From contig JAHCKS010000037.1 in NCBI GenBank assembly GCA_026125665.1, forward strand, positions 1 to 43,414: a stretch of DNA of 43,414 nucleotides. Direction: 5' to 3'. This stretch comes from Rubrivivax sp. (lineage in GTDB: Bacteria > Pseudomonadota > Gammaproteobacteria > Burkholderiales > Burkholderiaceae_C). The notes under the pieces were generated by a model, which worked only from the letters and a program-made list of their open reading frames with translations, had not been told where the DNA came from and ran no database searches. A program made the position numbers and the translations under genes. Positions 9,993 through 18,528 of this stretch are shown piece by piece (the first letter of the stretch is position 1; each line of letters opens with the position of its first letter).

Positions 9993-11631
9993 AGCGCTGC
10001 AGCTTGCCGGTCTCGGTCCGTGGCAGGCTCGAGCGGAACTCGATCTCGCGCGGGTACTTGTAGGGCGCGATCGTCTGCTTCACGAACTCCTGCAGCGTGC
10101 CGACCATCGCCGCGCCGCCCGTGTGCCCCGGGCGCAGCACGACGAAGGCCTTGACGACCATGCCGCGCGCCTCGTCGGGGCGGCCGATGACGCCGCACTC
10201 GGCCACCGCCGGGTGCAGCAGCAGCGCGCTTTCCACCTCGGGGCCGGCGATGTTGTAGCCGCCGGAGATGATCATGTCGTCGGTGCGCGCCTGGTAGACG
10301 AACTGGCCGTCGGCGTCCTGCAGGTAGGCGTCGCCGGTGAGGTTCCAGCCGTTGCGCACGTAACTCGCCTGGCGCGGGTCGTCGAGGTACTTGCAGCCGG
10401 TGGGGCCCTTGATCGCGAGCCGGCCCACCCGGCCGCAACGCTGCGGCAGCTCGCGGCCTTCGTCGTCGAGGATCGCGGCGCGGTAGCCCGGCACGACGAA
10501 GCCGGTGGCGCCCGGCTTCGCGTGCGCCTCGTCGGCGCTGATGAAGATGTGGAACAGCTCGGTGGAGCCGATGCCGTCGATGATCTCGATGCCGGTGGCG
10601 TCCTTCCACAGCTTGCGCGTCGCAGCGGGCAAGGCCTCGCCGGCCGAGACGCACTTGCGCAGGCTCGCCAGGTCGTGCTGCGCCACCTGCGCGGCCATCG
10701 CGCGGTAGGACGTCGGCGCCGTGAAGCACACGGTGGCCTTGAACTGCGCGATGGCCGGCAGCAGCGCGTCCGGCGTCGCCTTCTCGACGAGCACCGTGCT
10801 CGCGCCGATGGCCAGCGGAAAGGCGAGCAGGCCGCCGAGGCCGAAGGTGAAGGCGAGCGGCGGGCTGCCGATGAACACGTCGTCGGCCGTCGCCCGCAGC
10901 ACGTGCGGCGGCCAGCAGGCGCAGGCGGCCATCACGTCGCGGTGGAAGTGCATGGCCGCCTTCGGCACGCCGGTGGTGCCGGAGGTGAAGGCCATCAGGC
11001 AGATGTCGTCGGCGGCGGTGTCGACGTTGGTGAAGGTGGCGGGCTTGGCCGCCGCCAGCGTCTCGAGTGCCTGCGCCTCGCCGCCGCCCGCCCCGTTGAA
11101 GTGGCGCACATGCGTGAGCGCCGGGCACTGCGGCCGGGCCAGTTCCAGCTCCTCGGCCAGCCGCTCGTCACACAACGCGTGGCTCACCTGCGCCTTCTCG
11201 ACGATGGTCGCGAGCTCGCGTGCACGCAGCAGCGGCATCGTGCCGACGACGATGCCGCCCGCCTTCACCACCGCGAACCAGCAGGCGGCGAGCATCGGGG
11301 AGTTGGCGCCGCGCAGCAGCACCCGGTTGCCGGGCACGAGGCCCATGTCCTCGACGAGCACGCGGGCGATGCGGTTGGCCCGCGCCTGCAGCTCGGCGTA
11401 GCTCCAGCGGACGCCGCCATGGCCCTGCACCGCGATGCGGCCGCCGTCACCCTGCGCCACCCAGCGGTCGAGCAGCGCGCCGGCGCAGTTCAGGCACGGC
11501 GGGAACCGCAGCTCGGGCAGCTCGAAGATGAACTCCGGCAGTGCCGCGGGCGCGGGCAGCCGGTCGCGGGCGAACGTGTCGACATGGGCCGTGGCGCCGG
11601 CCGCTTGCGAGCCGCTGCTGCTTCCTGCCAT
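9970..11631 (-). CDS. Aromatic acid-CoA ligase, likely 2-aminobenzoate-CoA ligase
   Basis: This is a 553-residue ANL-superfamily acyl-CoA synthetase of the benzoate/aminobenzoate-CoA ligase branch. The phosphate-binding loop reads FTSGTTGVPKAAMHF. Later motifs include GSTELFHIF, the hinge region with RTDDMIISGGYNIAGPEVES, and the C-terminal Lys region ETGKLQRFRLRE that contacts adenylate. Related ligases activate benzoate, 4-hydroxybenzoate or anthranilate with ATP and CoA. The divergent kynU-kynA pair releases anthranilate from tryptophan, so anthraniloyl-CoA formation is the most economical role; specificity is inferred from context. A minus-strand promoter TTGACA-17-AAGAAT would start transcription at or next to the ATG, implying a very short or absent leader. 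Confidence 0.82.
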   Translation of the reverse strand: MAGSSSGSQAAGATAHVDTFARDRLPAPAALPEFIFELPELRFPPCLNCAGALLDRWVAQGDGGRIAVQGHGGVRWSYAELQARANRIARVLVEDMGLVPGNRVLLRGANSPMLAACWFAVVKAGGIVVGTMPLLRARELATIVEKAQVSHALCDERLAEELELARPQCPALTHVRHFNGAGGGEAQALETLAAAKPATFTNVDTAADDICLMAFTSGTTGVPKAAMHFHRDVMAACACWPPHVLRATADDVFIGSPPLAFTFGLGGLLAFPLAIGASTVLVEKATPDALLPAIAQFKATVCFTAPTSYRAMAAQVAQHDLASLRKCVSAGEALPAATRKLWKDATGIEIIDGIGSTELFHIFISADEAHAKPGATGFVVPGYRAAILDDEGRELPQRCGRVGRLAIKGPTGCKYLDDPRQASYVRNGWNLTGDAYLQDADGQFVYQARTDDMIISGGYNIAGPEVESALLLHPAVAECGVIGRPDEARGMVVKAFVVLRPGHTGGAAMVGTLQEFVKQTIAPYKYPREIEFRSSLPRTETGKLQRFRLREGA

Positions 11632-11655
11632 GGCGGCATTCTTCGGGTATATAGT

Positions 11656-11670
11656 TTAGTTGTCAAGTAA
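11656..11670. promoter_or_regulatory. Inverted repeat in the ligase-kynU divergent promoter region
   Basis: TTAGTTG-T-CAAGTAA is a 7-bp inverted repeat with one mismatch, set in the only AT-rich patch between the divergent ligase and kynU genes. It overlaps the TTGACA -35 element proposed for the ligase (11661-11666, minus strand) and lies next to a good plus-strand -10, TATAGT at 11650-11655, that lacks a recognisable -35. Size and symmetry are typical of MarR-family operators in aromatic-acid clusters; Lrp-type KynR control is an alternative. Confidence 0.45.
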
Positions 11671-11699
11671 TTCGGGCCCTGCCTGCGGGGTGCACGTGC

Positions 11700-13037
11700 A
11701 TGCCTGAGACCACTCCTTCCGCCATGTCGCGAGAGCAGGCCGCGGCCCTCGACGCGGCCGACCGCCTGGCGCCGCTGCGCGAGCTGTTCGAGATCCCGGG
11801 CGACGTCATCTACCTCGACGGCAACTCGCTCGGCGTGCTGCCGCGCGCCGCGCCGGCGCGCGTGGCGCAGGTGGTGCGCGAGGAATGGGGCCAGGGGCTC
11901 ATCCGCAGCTGGAACAGCGCCGGCTGGATGACGCTGGCCGCGCGCATCGGCGACAAGATCGCGCGCCTCGTCGGCGCCCGCCCGGGCGAGCTGGTGGTGG
12001 CCGACTCGACGAGCGTCAACCTGTTCAAGGTGCTGTGGGCGGCGCTGTCGATCGCCGCGGCGCAGTCGCCGGCGCGCAAGGTCATCGTCTCCGAGCGCAG
12101 CAACTTCCCCACCGACCTCTACATCGCCGAGTCGATCGCCCGCGAGCGCGGGTTCGAGCTCGTGCTCGTCGATGCCGAGGACCTCCCTGCGCGACTGGAC
12201 GAACGCACCGCGGTGCTGATGCTCACGCACGTGAACTACCGCACCGGCGCGATGCACGACATGGCCGCGCTGTCCCGCGCCGCGCACGACGCCGGCGCAC
12301 TGGCACTGTGGGACCTGGCGCACAGCGCCGGCGCGGTGCCGGTCGACCTGCACAGCGCCGGCGCCGACTTCGCCATCGGCTGCGGCTACAAGTACCTCAA
12401 CGGCGGCCCCGGCGCGCCGGCGTTCGTGTGGGTGCATCCGCGGCACGTCGAGCGCTTCTGGCAGCCGCTGGCCGGCTGGATGGGGCACGCGGCGCCGTTC
12501 GAGTTCAAGCCGCAGTACCGGCCGGCGGCGGGCATCGGCCGCTTCTTCTGCGGCACGCCGGCGGTGATCTCGATGGCGGCGCTGGAGTGCGGCGTCGACA
12601 CGGTGCTGGCAGCCGAGGCGTACGGCGGCCAGGAAGGCGGCATGGCCGCGCTGCGCGCCAAGTCGCTGGCCCTGTCGCGGCTGTTCACCGCGCGTGTGCA
12701 AGCGCTCTGCCCGTCGCTGACGCTCGCCTCGCCGGCCGACGACGCACGGCGCGGCAGCCAGGTCTGTTTCTCGCACCCCACGCACGCCTACGCCATCATG
12801 CAGGCCCTCATCGCGCGCGGTGTCATCGGCGACTTCCGCGCCGGGGACGCGGCGCCTTCCAAGGACACCGGCGACCCCACGCACGCCCGTGACGCCGCCG
12901 ACATCCTGCGCTTCGGCTTCACGCCGCTGTACCTGCGCTTCGTCGACGCGTGGGACGCCGCCGAGCACCTGCGGCAGGTGATCGACGGCGAGGAGTGGCG
13001 CCGGCCCGAGTTCAGCCAGCGCCACGCGGTGACCTGA
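11700..13037 (+). CDS. kynU: Kynureninase
   Basis: This is a 445-residue PLP-dependent fold-type I hydrolase that cleaves kynurenine to anthranilate and alanine in the cytosol. Recognition rests on [13 protein letters not shown] near residue 38, the cofactor-lysine segment [15 protein letters not shown] with Lys231, [16 protein letters not shown] (PLP-ring Asp), and the C-terminal [16 protein letters not shown]. The ATG at 11700 or the next at 11724 (MSREQ) are both possible; the first is reported. It is followed after 15 bp by kynA in the same operon. The usual third gene for the formamidase (kynB) is absent from the window. Confidence 0.94.
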   Translation: MPETTPSAMSREQAAALDAADRLAPLRELFEIPGDVIYLDGNSLGVLPRAAPARVAQVVREEWGQGLIRSWNSAGWMTLAARIGDKIARLVGARPGELVVADSTSVNLFKVLWAALSIAAAQSPARKVIVSERSNFPTDLYIAESIARERGFELVLVDAEDLPARLDERTAVLMLTHVNYRTGAMHDMAALSRAAHDAGALALWDLAHSAGAVPVDLHSAGADFAIGCGYKYLNGGPGAPAFVWVHPRHVERFWQPLAGWMGHAAPFEFKPQYRPAAGIGRFFCGTPAVISMAALECGVDTVLAAEAYGGQEGGMAALRAKSLALSRLFTARVQALCPSLTLASPADDARRGSQVCFSHPTHAYAIMQALIARGVIGDFRAGDAAPSKDTGDPTHARDAADILRFGFTPLYLRFVDAWDAAEHLRQVIDGEEWRRPEFSQRHAVT

Positions 13038-13052
13038 GGGAGCACACCCGCC

Positions 13053-13883
13053 ATGACTCGGCCCACCGAACACCACGGCGCCAAGCTCGACTTCAGCGCC
13101 GACATGAGCTACGGCGACTACCTGCACCTCGACGAGGTGCTGGGCGCCCAGCACCCGCGCTCGCCCGACCACAACGAGATGCTGTTCATCGTGCAGCACC
13201 AGACGAGCGAGCTGTGGATGAAGCTGATGCTGCACGAGCTGCGTGCGGCCATCACGCACATCGCCGCCGACCGCATGGCGCCGGCCTTCAAGATGCTGGC
13301 GCGCGTCAGCCGCATCATGGAGCAGCTCGTGCACGCCTGGGACGTGCTGGCGACGATGACGCCGCCCGAGTACAGCGCGATCCGCCCGTACCTCGCCAGC
13401 AGCAGCGGCTTCCAGAGCTGGCAGTACCGCTCGATCGAGTTCAGCCTGGGCAACAAGAACGCCGCGATGCTGCGCCCGCACGAGCACCGCCCCGACCTGC
13501 TGGCGCAGGTGCGCTCGGCGTACGAGGCCCCGTCGCTCTACGACGAGGCGCTGCGCCTGCTGGCGCGGCGCGGCCTGCCGGTGCCGGCCAGCCACCTGCA
13601 GCGCGACTGGACGCTGCCCTACGCCGCCAGCGACGAGGTCGAAGCCGCTTGGCTGGTCGTCTACCGCGACCCCGAGGCGCACTGGGACCTGTACCAACTC
13701 GGCGAAGAGCTCACCGATGTCGAGGACGCCTTCCGCCTGTGGCGCTTCAGGCACGTGACGACGGTGGAGCGCGTCATCGGCTTCAAGCGCGGGACGGGCG
13801 GCACCGGGGGCGTGAGCTACCTGCGCAAGATGCTGGACGTGGTGCTGTTTCCGGAGATCTGGAAGCTGCGAACGGATCTGTAG
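13053..13883 (+). CDS. kynA: Tryptophan 2,3-dioxygenase
   Basis: This 276-residue heme enzyme opens the indole ring of L-tryptophan with O2 to give N-formylkynurenine, the committing step of the kynurenine pathway. Family signatures are strong: [37 protein letters not shown] (substrate- and heme-pocket helix), [15 protein letters not shown] and [20 protein letters not shown], in which His234 is the expected axial heme ligand. Length is that of bacterial homologues. GAGGGAG precedes the ATG and kynU ends 15 bp before, so both are in one transcript. It ends with TAG immediately before a hexamer tract. Confidence 0.96.
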   Translation: MTRPTEHHGAKLDFSADMSYGDYLHLDEVLGAQHPRSPDHNEMLFIVQHQTSELWMKLMLHELRAAITHIAADRMAPAFKMLARVSRIMEQLVHAWDVLATMTPPEYSAIRPYLASSSGFQSWQYRSIEFSLGNKNAAMLRPHEHRPDLLAQVRSAYEAPSLYDEALRLLARRGLPVPASHLQRDWTLPYAASDEVEAAWLVVYRDPEAHWDLYQLGEELTDVEDAFRLWRFRHVTTVERVIGFKRGTGGTGGVSYLRKMLDVVLFPEIWKLRTDL

Positions 13884-13884
13884 T

Positions 13885-13926
13885 CCGTCGCCGTCGCCGC
13901 TGCCGTAGCGGTAGCCGTCGCCGTGC
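13885..13926. repeat. Degenerate CCGTCG hexamer tract
   Basis: Directly after the kynA stop codon come about seven degenerate 6-bp units (CCGTCG, CCGTCG, CCGCTG, CCGTAG, CGGTAG, CCGTCG, CCGTGC). It opens a gene-free stretch from 13884 to 14442. No reading frame in that stretch resembles a protein. Besides the two inverted repeats listed separately, nothing else was recognised. Confidence 0.6.
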
Positions 13927-13998
13927 TCCGACGGTTTGCGCGGCACAGGCGCGGGTGGGCAAGCCGCTGCCCGTGGCATCCCACGATCGCGGCGCGCC

Positions 13999-14121
13999 GG
14001 GCCGATGCCGTGGGGCCGCTCAGGGCATGGCACCCGAACACACGACGAAGGTCGGAGCGAACTCCACCGTCGCCGCCGCGCCTCGGGTGCCATGCCCTGA
14101 GCGGCCCCACGGCATCGGCCC
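13999..14121. repeat. Long perfect inverted repeat, element 1
   Basis: Arms 13999-14037 and 14083-14121 are perfect reverse complements over 39 bp, separated by a 45-bp loop. Each arm contains the core GGGGCCGCTCAGGGC followed by ATGGCACCCGA. It lies between kynA and the convergent DUF5655 gene. The palindrome could act as a two-way transcription stop, but the shared core with element 2 shows it belongs to a repeat family rather than being a unique terminator. No transposase or target-site duplication was seen. Confidence 0.9.
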
Positions 14122-14211
14122 TGGACGTACGTGGGTGGCGCCTGGGCGGGCAGGGACTCGCAGCGCCGTGCCGCCGTTCTTTCACGTGCGAAGGCGACGA
14201 GCGCCTCGAGC

Positions 14212-14339
14212 AGTCCGAGGTCGTGGGGGGCCGCTCAGGGCTTGGCACCCGAGGCGCGGCCACCGACCTTGGAGCGCAGGCGGCGGTTGTCCGTGTGTTC
14301 GGGTGCCGAGCCCTGAGCGGCCCCCCGCGGCCTCGGACT
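14212..14339. repeat. Long imperfect inverted repeat, element 2
   Basis: Arms 14212-14252 and 14299-14339 pair over 41 bp with three mismatches. All three are T opposite G when read as plus-strand RNA, so they would remain G-U pairs. The 46-bp loop begins GGCGCGG and ends TGTGTGT. Read on the opposite strand it starts ACACACG and ends CCGCGCC, like the loop of element 1, so the two elements appear related and inverted relative to each other. The core GGGGCCGCTCAGGGC recurs in both arms. Confidence 0.88.
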
Positions 14340-14442
14340 TGCGCGCCGCGGTTCCGCATGAAGCAACCTGCAAGGCCAGGGAACCCTCGACGAAGCCGAG
14401 GGCGCCGCGACGCGCCGCCACCCTTCGGGCCGGGGCAGCTCG

Positions 14443-15033
14443 TCACCCTGCCGCGTCATAGGCGCGCCTCAGCCACCCCAGCAGCAGCGCGTCCACTTCC
14501 TTCACCGACCCGATGCGCGTCGTCGCCTGGCACATGCTGCCCGGCGGCTGCACCTTCAGCCGCGCATGCGCCGGCAGGTCCTTCGCGTTGAGGCCGATCT
14601 CCACCGCGTCCTTCGTCGCCGGCCCCACCATCGCGAACTGCTTCCTGCGGCGCAGGCTGACGTAGCTCTTCTTCGGCGCTTCCTCGAAGTCGCCGCCGAA
14701 CGAACGCACCGCCTTCATCACCGCGTCGTGCACCGCGCGCAGGTGGGCCTTCGGGCCCGCATAGAGCTGGTCGAGCACGTCGCCAGCGTCGGCGGGCGCG
14801 GTCGCAGCCACCGGCGCACCGTCGAGCCCCGCCGGGATCTTGCCCATCAGCAGCGCCACCGTGTTCGCGTCGCCGTAGCCAAGCTTGTAGGTCTCCATGA
14901 GCCAGCTGCGCTTCTCGCCCGCCTTCGCGAGGCCCGTGGCGTCGAGCTCGGCGTGCAGCGCGGCGATCGACTTGCCCGTCTTCGCCTGGATGTTGCGCAG
15001 CTGCGTCAGCAGTGCGGCTTGCGGGTCGGCCAT
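14443..15033 (-). CDS. DUF4287/DUF5655 domain protein
   Basis: This is a 196-residue cytosolic protein with two small domains. An N-terminal DUF4287 segment at about residues 8-65 contains NIQAKTGKSIAALHAELDA and GYGDANTVALLMG. A C-terminal DUF5655 segment at about 85-190 contains AVRSFGGDFEEAPKKSYVSL and AVEIGLNAKDLPAHARLKV. DUF5655 proteins often travel with ArsR/SRPBCC genes, as here, but have no proven activity. AGGAG lies eight bases before the ATG. The gap to the upstream SRPBCC gene is 21 bp, so this is the third gene of that operon. Confidence 0.86.
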   Translation of the reverse strand: MADPQAALLTQLRNIQAKTGKSIAALHAELDATGLAKAGEKRSWLMETYKLGYGDANTVALLMGKIPAGLDGAPVAATAPADAGDVLDQLYAGPKAHLRAVHDAVMKAVRSFGGDFEEAPKKSYVSLRRRKQFAMVGPATKDAVEIGLNAKDLPAHARLKVQPPGSMCQATTRIGSVKEVDALLLGWLRRAYDAAG

Positions 15034-15054
15034 GCCTTGTGCTCCTGAAGGGCG

Positions 15055-15609
15055 CTAAGCCTTGCGCGCCAGCGGCCAGCGCTCGGCCCGCGTGCGCGCG
15101 GGCAGCACGAACTCCATGTGCGCGAACAGCCAGTACATCAGCCGCGTGCCCAGCGGCGGGCGGCCGCTCTCGCAGATCGCCTTCAGCGTGGCCAGGATCA
15201 TCGTGCCGCCGCTGGCCATGCTCTTGCCGGTCTTCGTGCCCGCCGGCAGGCCGATGACGCGCAGCGTCACCTCCACGCCGTCGCCGGCCGGCTTCAGCTC
15301 GTAGCTCACCTGGCACGGTGGGTCGTCGTACTGCGTGAACCGGTGCGTGTGCACGAAGCGGTACGGCGGCTCGAAAGCGACGACGTCACCATCGACGATG
15401 ACGTGGCGGCCGCTGCCGGTGCGCATCTGCATGCGGCCACCTGGCGCCAGCCCCGTCGTGTGCAGCCACGCGTTGAACACGGCGCCCTGCGCCTCGCCCG
15501 TCTTCGTGAGCTCGCGCCACACGCGCTGGATGTCGGCGCGGATGAAGATGCGGAAGACGGCATCGCCGCCGTCGCCCGCGGGCGGCCTGTTCGAGGATCC
15601 ATCAGCCAA
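15055..15609 (-). CDS. SRPBCC (AHSA1-type) domain protein
   Basis: This 184-residue protein has the START/Bet v1 helix-grip fold of the AHSA1-like family. Visible features are the opening strand DAVFRIFIRADIQRVWREL, then VVAFEPPYRFVHTHRFTQYD, and YELKPAGDGVEVTLRVIGL before the long C-terminal helix. The family binds small hydrophobic ligands; the ligand here is unknown. TTG at 15609 is proposed as the start because AAGGAG stands seven bases upstream and it overlaps the upstream regulator stop by 8 bp, the usual coupling in such pairs. It extends about 30 residues beyond a minimal AHSA1 domain at the C-terminus. Confidence 0.82.
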   Translation of the reverse strand: MADGSSNRPPAGDGGDAVFRIFIRADIQRVWRELTKTGEAQGAVFNAWLHTTGLAPGGRMQMRTGSGRHVIVDGDVVAFEPPYRFVHTHRFTQYDDPPCQVSYELKPAGDGVEVTLRVIGLPAGTKTGKSMASGGTMILATLKAICESGRPPLGTRLMYWLFAHMEFVLPARTRAERWPLARKA

Positions 15610-16030
15610 GGCGTCGCTCCTTCCTGCGTGCAGTGGGGGCCTTTTCCTGCACCGGCAGGGCACGCACCTCGGCCCCTTCGGCGCGGTACTTCAGGCGCGT
15701 CAGCCGCGCCGCCCAGTAGGCGCTGAACTCGGTCGTCCAGCGCTCGTGGATGAGCTGGATGGGCGTGGCGTCGAACCACAGCCGGCGCTCGCGCCCCTCG
15801 CGCACCGAGACCACGAGGCCGCCGCGCTCGAGCGCGGCCAGGTGCTTCATCACCGCGAAGCGACCGATCTCGCCGGCGAAGTGCTCGCACACCGCGTTGA
15901 CGTTGCAGCCGCCTTCGCGCTTGAGCAGGTCGAGCATGCGACGGCGCAGGTCGGAGCTGAGGGCGAAGAAGGTGGCATCGAGCGCATCGGCGTCATCGTC
16001 CCGACGGCGTGTGCGCAAAGGGGCAGGCAT
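15602..16030 (-). CDS. ArsR-family winged-helix regulator
   Basis: This is a 142-residue DNA-binding protein with a winged helix at about residues 15-95: FALSSDLRRRMLDLLKREGG, then VNAVCEHFAGEIGRFAVMKHLAALE as the recognition region, and the wing LVVSVREGRERRLWF. No Cys metal site typical of arsenic or cadmium ArsR sensors is seen; the best match is the ArsR subgroup that pairs with AHSA1/SRPBCC proteins. The ATG at 16030 was preferred because the upstream in-frame extension is Arg-rich and unlike the family. It is the first gene of a three-gene operon and probably represses it. Confidence 0.86.
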   Translation of the reverse strand: MPAPLRTRRRDDDADALDATFFALSSDLRRRMLDLLKREGGCNVNAVCEHFAGEIGRFAVMKHLAALERGGLVVSVREGRERRLWFDATPIQLIHERWTTEFSAYWAARLTRLKYRAEGAEVRALPVQEKAPTARRKERRLG

Positions 16031-16188
16031 CGTGTACCGGAGGTCGACCTGATAAGTGCCTTCATGGTCACATATCGAACCCGCGCGTGTCAATGCGGCC
16101 GACCCCCGGGAAGGAGGCCGGCCGCGAGAACGCATCGGTCGCCCGGGGCCGCGGGACGGGCGACGTGCCGGCGCCGCGGCCGGGCCGC

Positions 16189-16392
16189 TCAGCGCCCCGC
16201 CGCGATGGGCCAGCCGGCCAGGTCGTCGAGCGCCGTCGCGGCCGGGTCGGAAGCGGTGGGCGCCGCCGGCGCGGCCGCCCGGGCCGGCGTGGCCACGTCC
16301 GGCTGACGCGTCGGGGAGAGCTCGATGCCCTGGGCGAAGACGATCAGCGCCATCGCCAGAAGGCCACCGACGAAGTAGAGCGAACGGGTCAT
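16189..16392 (-). CDS. Small single-pass membrane protein
   Basis: This encodes 67 residues. A hydrophobic N-terminal helix (YFVGGLLAMALIVFAQGIE, residues 6-24) precedes a Pro/Ala-rich tail ending DDLAGWPIAAGR. AGGAG is placed six bases before the ATG at 16392, which supports translation. It is either an anchored periplasmic peptide or an uncleaved signal-like segment. No family was recognised. It lies downstream of, and is oriented like, the CadC-like regulator gene, with a 168-bp gap, so linkage in one transcript is uncertain. Confidence 0.55.
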   Translation of the reverse strand: MTRSLYFVGGLLAMALIVFAQGIELSPTRQPDVATPARAAAPAAPTASDPAATALDDLAGWPIAAGR

Positions 16393-16560
16393 GGAAGGCT
16401 CCTGAAGGGTTGAACAGGGCCGTCGGTGGGCCACCAACGGTGCGGTCACTGTCCGGGCACGCCGCCCCGAAGTCCTGATCGCGCCCTCATCCCGCCCTCA
16501 AAGAAGGCTCAATTCACACCCGACGGCGGCTGCCCACGCACGACGTCGCGGCCGCCACGC

Positions 16561-18387
16561 TCAGTCGCGCAGGCCCAGCTCGCGCAGGCTCGCGATCAGG
16601 CGCTGTCGCATCTCGGCGTAACGTGGCTCCTCGCTGGGCATGCGCGGGTGGATGTGCGCCGCCGTGAAGTCAGGGTGGCGGCGCAGGTGCTCGTCGAAGG
16701 CCTGCTGCGCCGCCGCGCGCTGGCCCAGCCGCAGCAGCGCCGCCGCATGGATCGGCGGCCACAGCAGTCGCGCGTTGGTGTTGGCCGCGCTCTGGCTCCA
16801 GTCGCGCGCCAGCTCGTAGCGGCCGGCGCCGAAGTGCGCCAGCGCCAGGCGGTACTGCCACTCGGCGCGGAAGGGGTCGCGCGGGCCGAGTCGCAGCGCC
16901 CGCTCGATGATCGGCACGGCCTCGTCGAAGCGGCCGTTGAGCAGGAGGGCGACGCCGTGTCCGCCGTAGGCCGTTGGCAGCCGGTAGCGTTCCACCCACT
17001 CGGCAGTGTGCCGCACCATCGCCGGGAAGTCGCGGCGCTGGTACAGCTTGAAGGTCTTGGCGGAGAAGGTATAGGTGCCCTCGGGATCCACCCGCTCGAG
17101 GTTGGCCAGCGCCTCGTCGTGGCGGCGCGCCGTGCCGGCCCGGTCCTCCGTCCAGCTGTTGAGGAGCTGGTTGGTGGTGGTGTACTGGATGCCCGCCCAG
17201 GCCCGCGCCGAGTTCGGATCCAGCGTCAGTGCGCGTTCGAACAGCGTGCGCGCGGCGAGCACGTTCTCGCGTGTCACGCCGCGATACCACAGCGCGACGC
17301 CCTGCATGGCCAGGTCGTCCGCGGTGACCTCGGCCGGCGACAGGGCGGCACGCCGCTCGACGGTGGTGCGGTACAGGGCCGGCGTCAGCGTGCGCTCGAT
17401 CGCCACGGCAAAGTCGCCCACGGCCTGCGCGATCTGGGCGCGTTCGATGGCGAAGTTCTCGGCCCAACGTTGAACGCCGCTGTCGCCGTCGACAAGCGCG
17501 AGGTTCAGGTGGATGGTCGTGCCCTCCTGGCGCAGGCTGCCGTGCACGACGTGGCGCACGCCCATCTCGCGCGCCACGCGGCGCGGATCGACCGTCCTGC
17601 CCTTGTACGTGGCGGCGGTGTCGCGGGCAATGACGAGGCTGTTGTGCTGGCGGGCGACCGAGGTGACGAGGTCGCCGTGCAAGGCGTCGGCCAGCCACTC
17701 GGCCTCCTGGGACTGGCCCTCGACCACCAACGGCAACACGATGATCGACAGCGGCGGGATCTCGCGCGGCAGCGGCGCGCGCGCCATGTCGGCAGGCGAT
17801 CGCCAGAGCGGAGCGCCGCCGCGCCAGGCGAGCCAGGCGCCGGCGGCCAGCAACATGACCAGTGCCAGCGCGCCGGCCAGTGCCGCATGCCATCGCAGCG
17901 CCCGCGCGGAGGGCCCTGCGGATGCCGCGCCGGCGGCGACCACCGCCGTCGGTGCGGGCGCGGGCGCCGCCGGCGCAGCGGCCATGCTCGTCTCGCCCGC
18001 CGCGGCGATGTCGTCCGCCGGCAGCGTTTCAATCGGATCGACCACCGGCGGCGCGCCGTCGGGCACCAGCATGTAGCCGCGCCGCGCCACGGTGCGCACC
18101 AGCCGGTGCTCGTCGTCGCCGAGAGCGCGCCGCACGTCGGCGATGGCCTGCGTCAGCGAGCCCTCGCCGACGACGACCTTCGGCCAGACCTGGTCCATCA
18201 GCTCGCTCTTGCCCACGACGTGGCCGGCGCGGCGGCCGAGCACAAGCAGCAGGTCCAGCGCCTGCTTGCGCAGGCCGGCCAGCTCCCCCTCGGCGGTGAA
18301 CAACTCGCCTGCCGCCAGGTCCAGCGTGCAGCGGCCCAGCCGCAACCGGCCCGCTGTCGCCCCCTCGGCGGAAGCCCGATCGTTCAT
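16561..18387 (-). CDS. CadC-like membrane transcription regulator with TPR sensor region
   Basis: This is a 608-residue one-component regulator. Residues 12-108 form an OmpR/CadC winged helix (LFTAEGELAGLRKQALDLLL, VVGEGSLTQAIADVRRALGD, RTVARRGYMLV). An Ala/Pro-rich linker leads to one membrane helix at about 167-187. The outer part has a domain with PPLSIIVLPLVVEGQ and DTAATYKGRTVDPRRVAREM, typical of TolB-like/adenylate-cyclase-associated regulators, then several TPR-like helices to the C-terminus. DNA binding in the cytosol would thus be controlled by a periplasmic TPR module. GAGGGAG precedes the ATG. The target genes are not evident. Confidence 0.88.
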   Translation of the reverse strand: MNDRASAEGATAGRLRLGRCTLDLAAGELFTAEGELAGLRKQALDLLLVLGRRAGHVVGKSELMDQVWPKVVVGEGSLTQAIADVRRALGDDEHRLVRTVARRGYMLVPDGAPPVVDPIETLPADDIAAAGETSMAAAPAAPAPAPTAVVAAGAASAGPSARALRWHAALAGALALVMLLAAGAWLAWRGGAPLWRSPADMARAPLPREIPPLSIIVLPLVVEGQSQEAEWLADALHGDLVTSVARQHNSLVIARDTAATYKGRTVDPRRVAREMGVRHVVHGSLRQEGTTIHLNLALVDGDSGVQRWAENFAIERAQIAQAVGDFAVAIERTLTPALYRTTVERRAALSPAEVTADDLAMQGVALWYRGVTRENVLAARTLFERALTLDPNSARAWAGIQYTTTNQLLNSWTEDRAGTARRHDEALANLERVDPEGTYTFSAKTFKLYQRRDFPAMVRHTAEWVERYRLPTAYGGHGVALLLNGRFDEAVPIIERALRLGPRDPFRAEWQYRLALAHFGAGRYELARDWSQSAANTNARLLWPPIHAAALLRLGQRAAAQQAFDEHLRRHPDFTAAHIHPRMPSEEPRYAEMRQRLIASLRELGLRD

Positions 18388-18528
18388 GGCTCCCTCGACT
18401 TCGATGGCATGGCGATGCTACGGGGCAAATGGCGCAGGCGGTGTCCCGATCCGCCCTTCCTTCGGCCGGTGAGCGGAACGCCCGGCTCCTAGAATGCCCC
18501 GACCCCCGACGCCCCCACGGAGCCCCCG

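Noticed and set aside
11649-11654. TATATA as a complete kynU promoter
   Set aside because: No -35 element lies at suitable distance on the plus strand, so only an activator-dependent promoter is plausible and it was not listed as a promoter by itself.
13999-14339. Integron attC sites or CRISPR repeats
   Set aside because: The ends do not match the attC core sites GTTRRRY/RYYYAAC, the elements are palindromic rather than direct repeats with unique spacers, and no integrase or cas gene is present.
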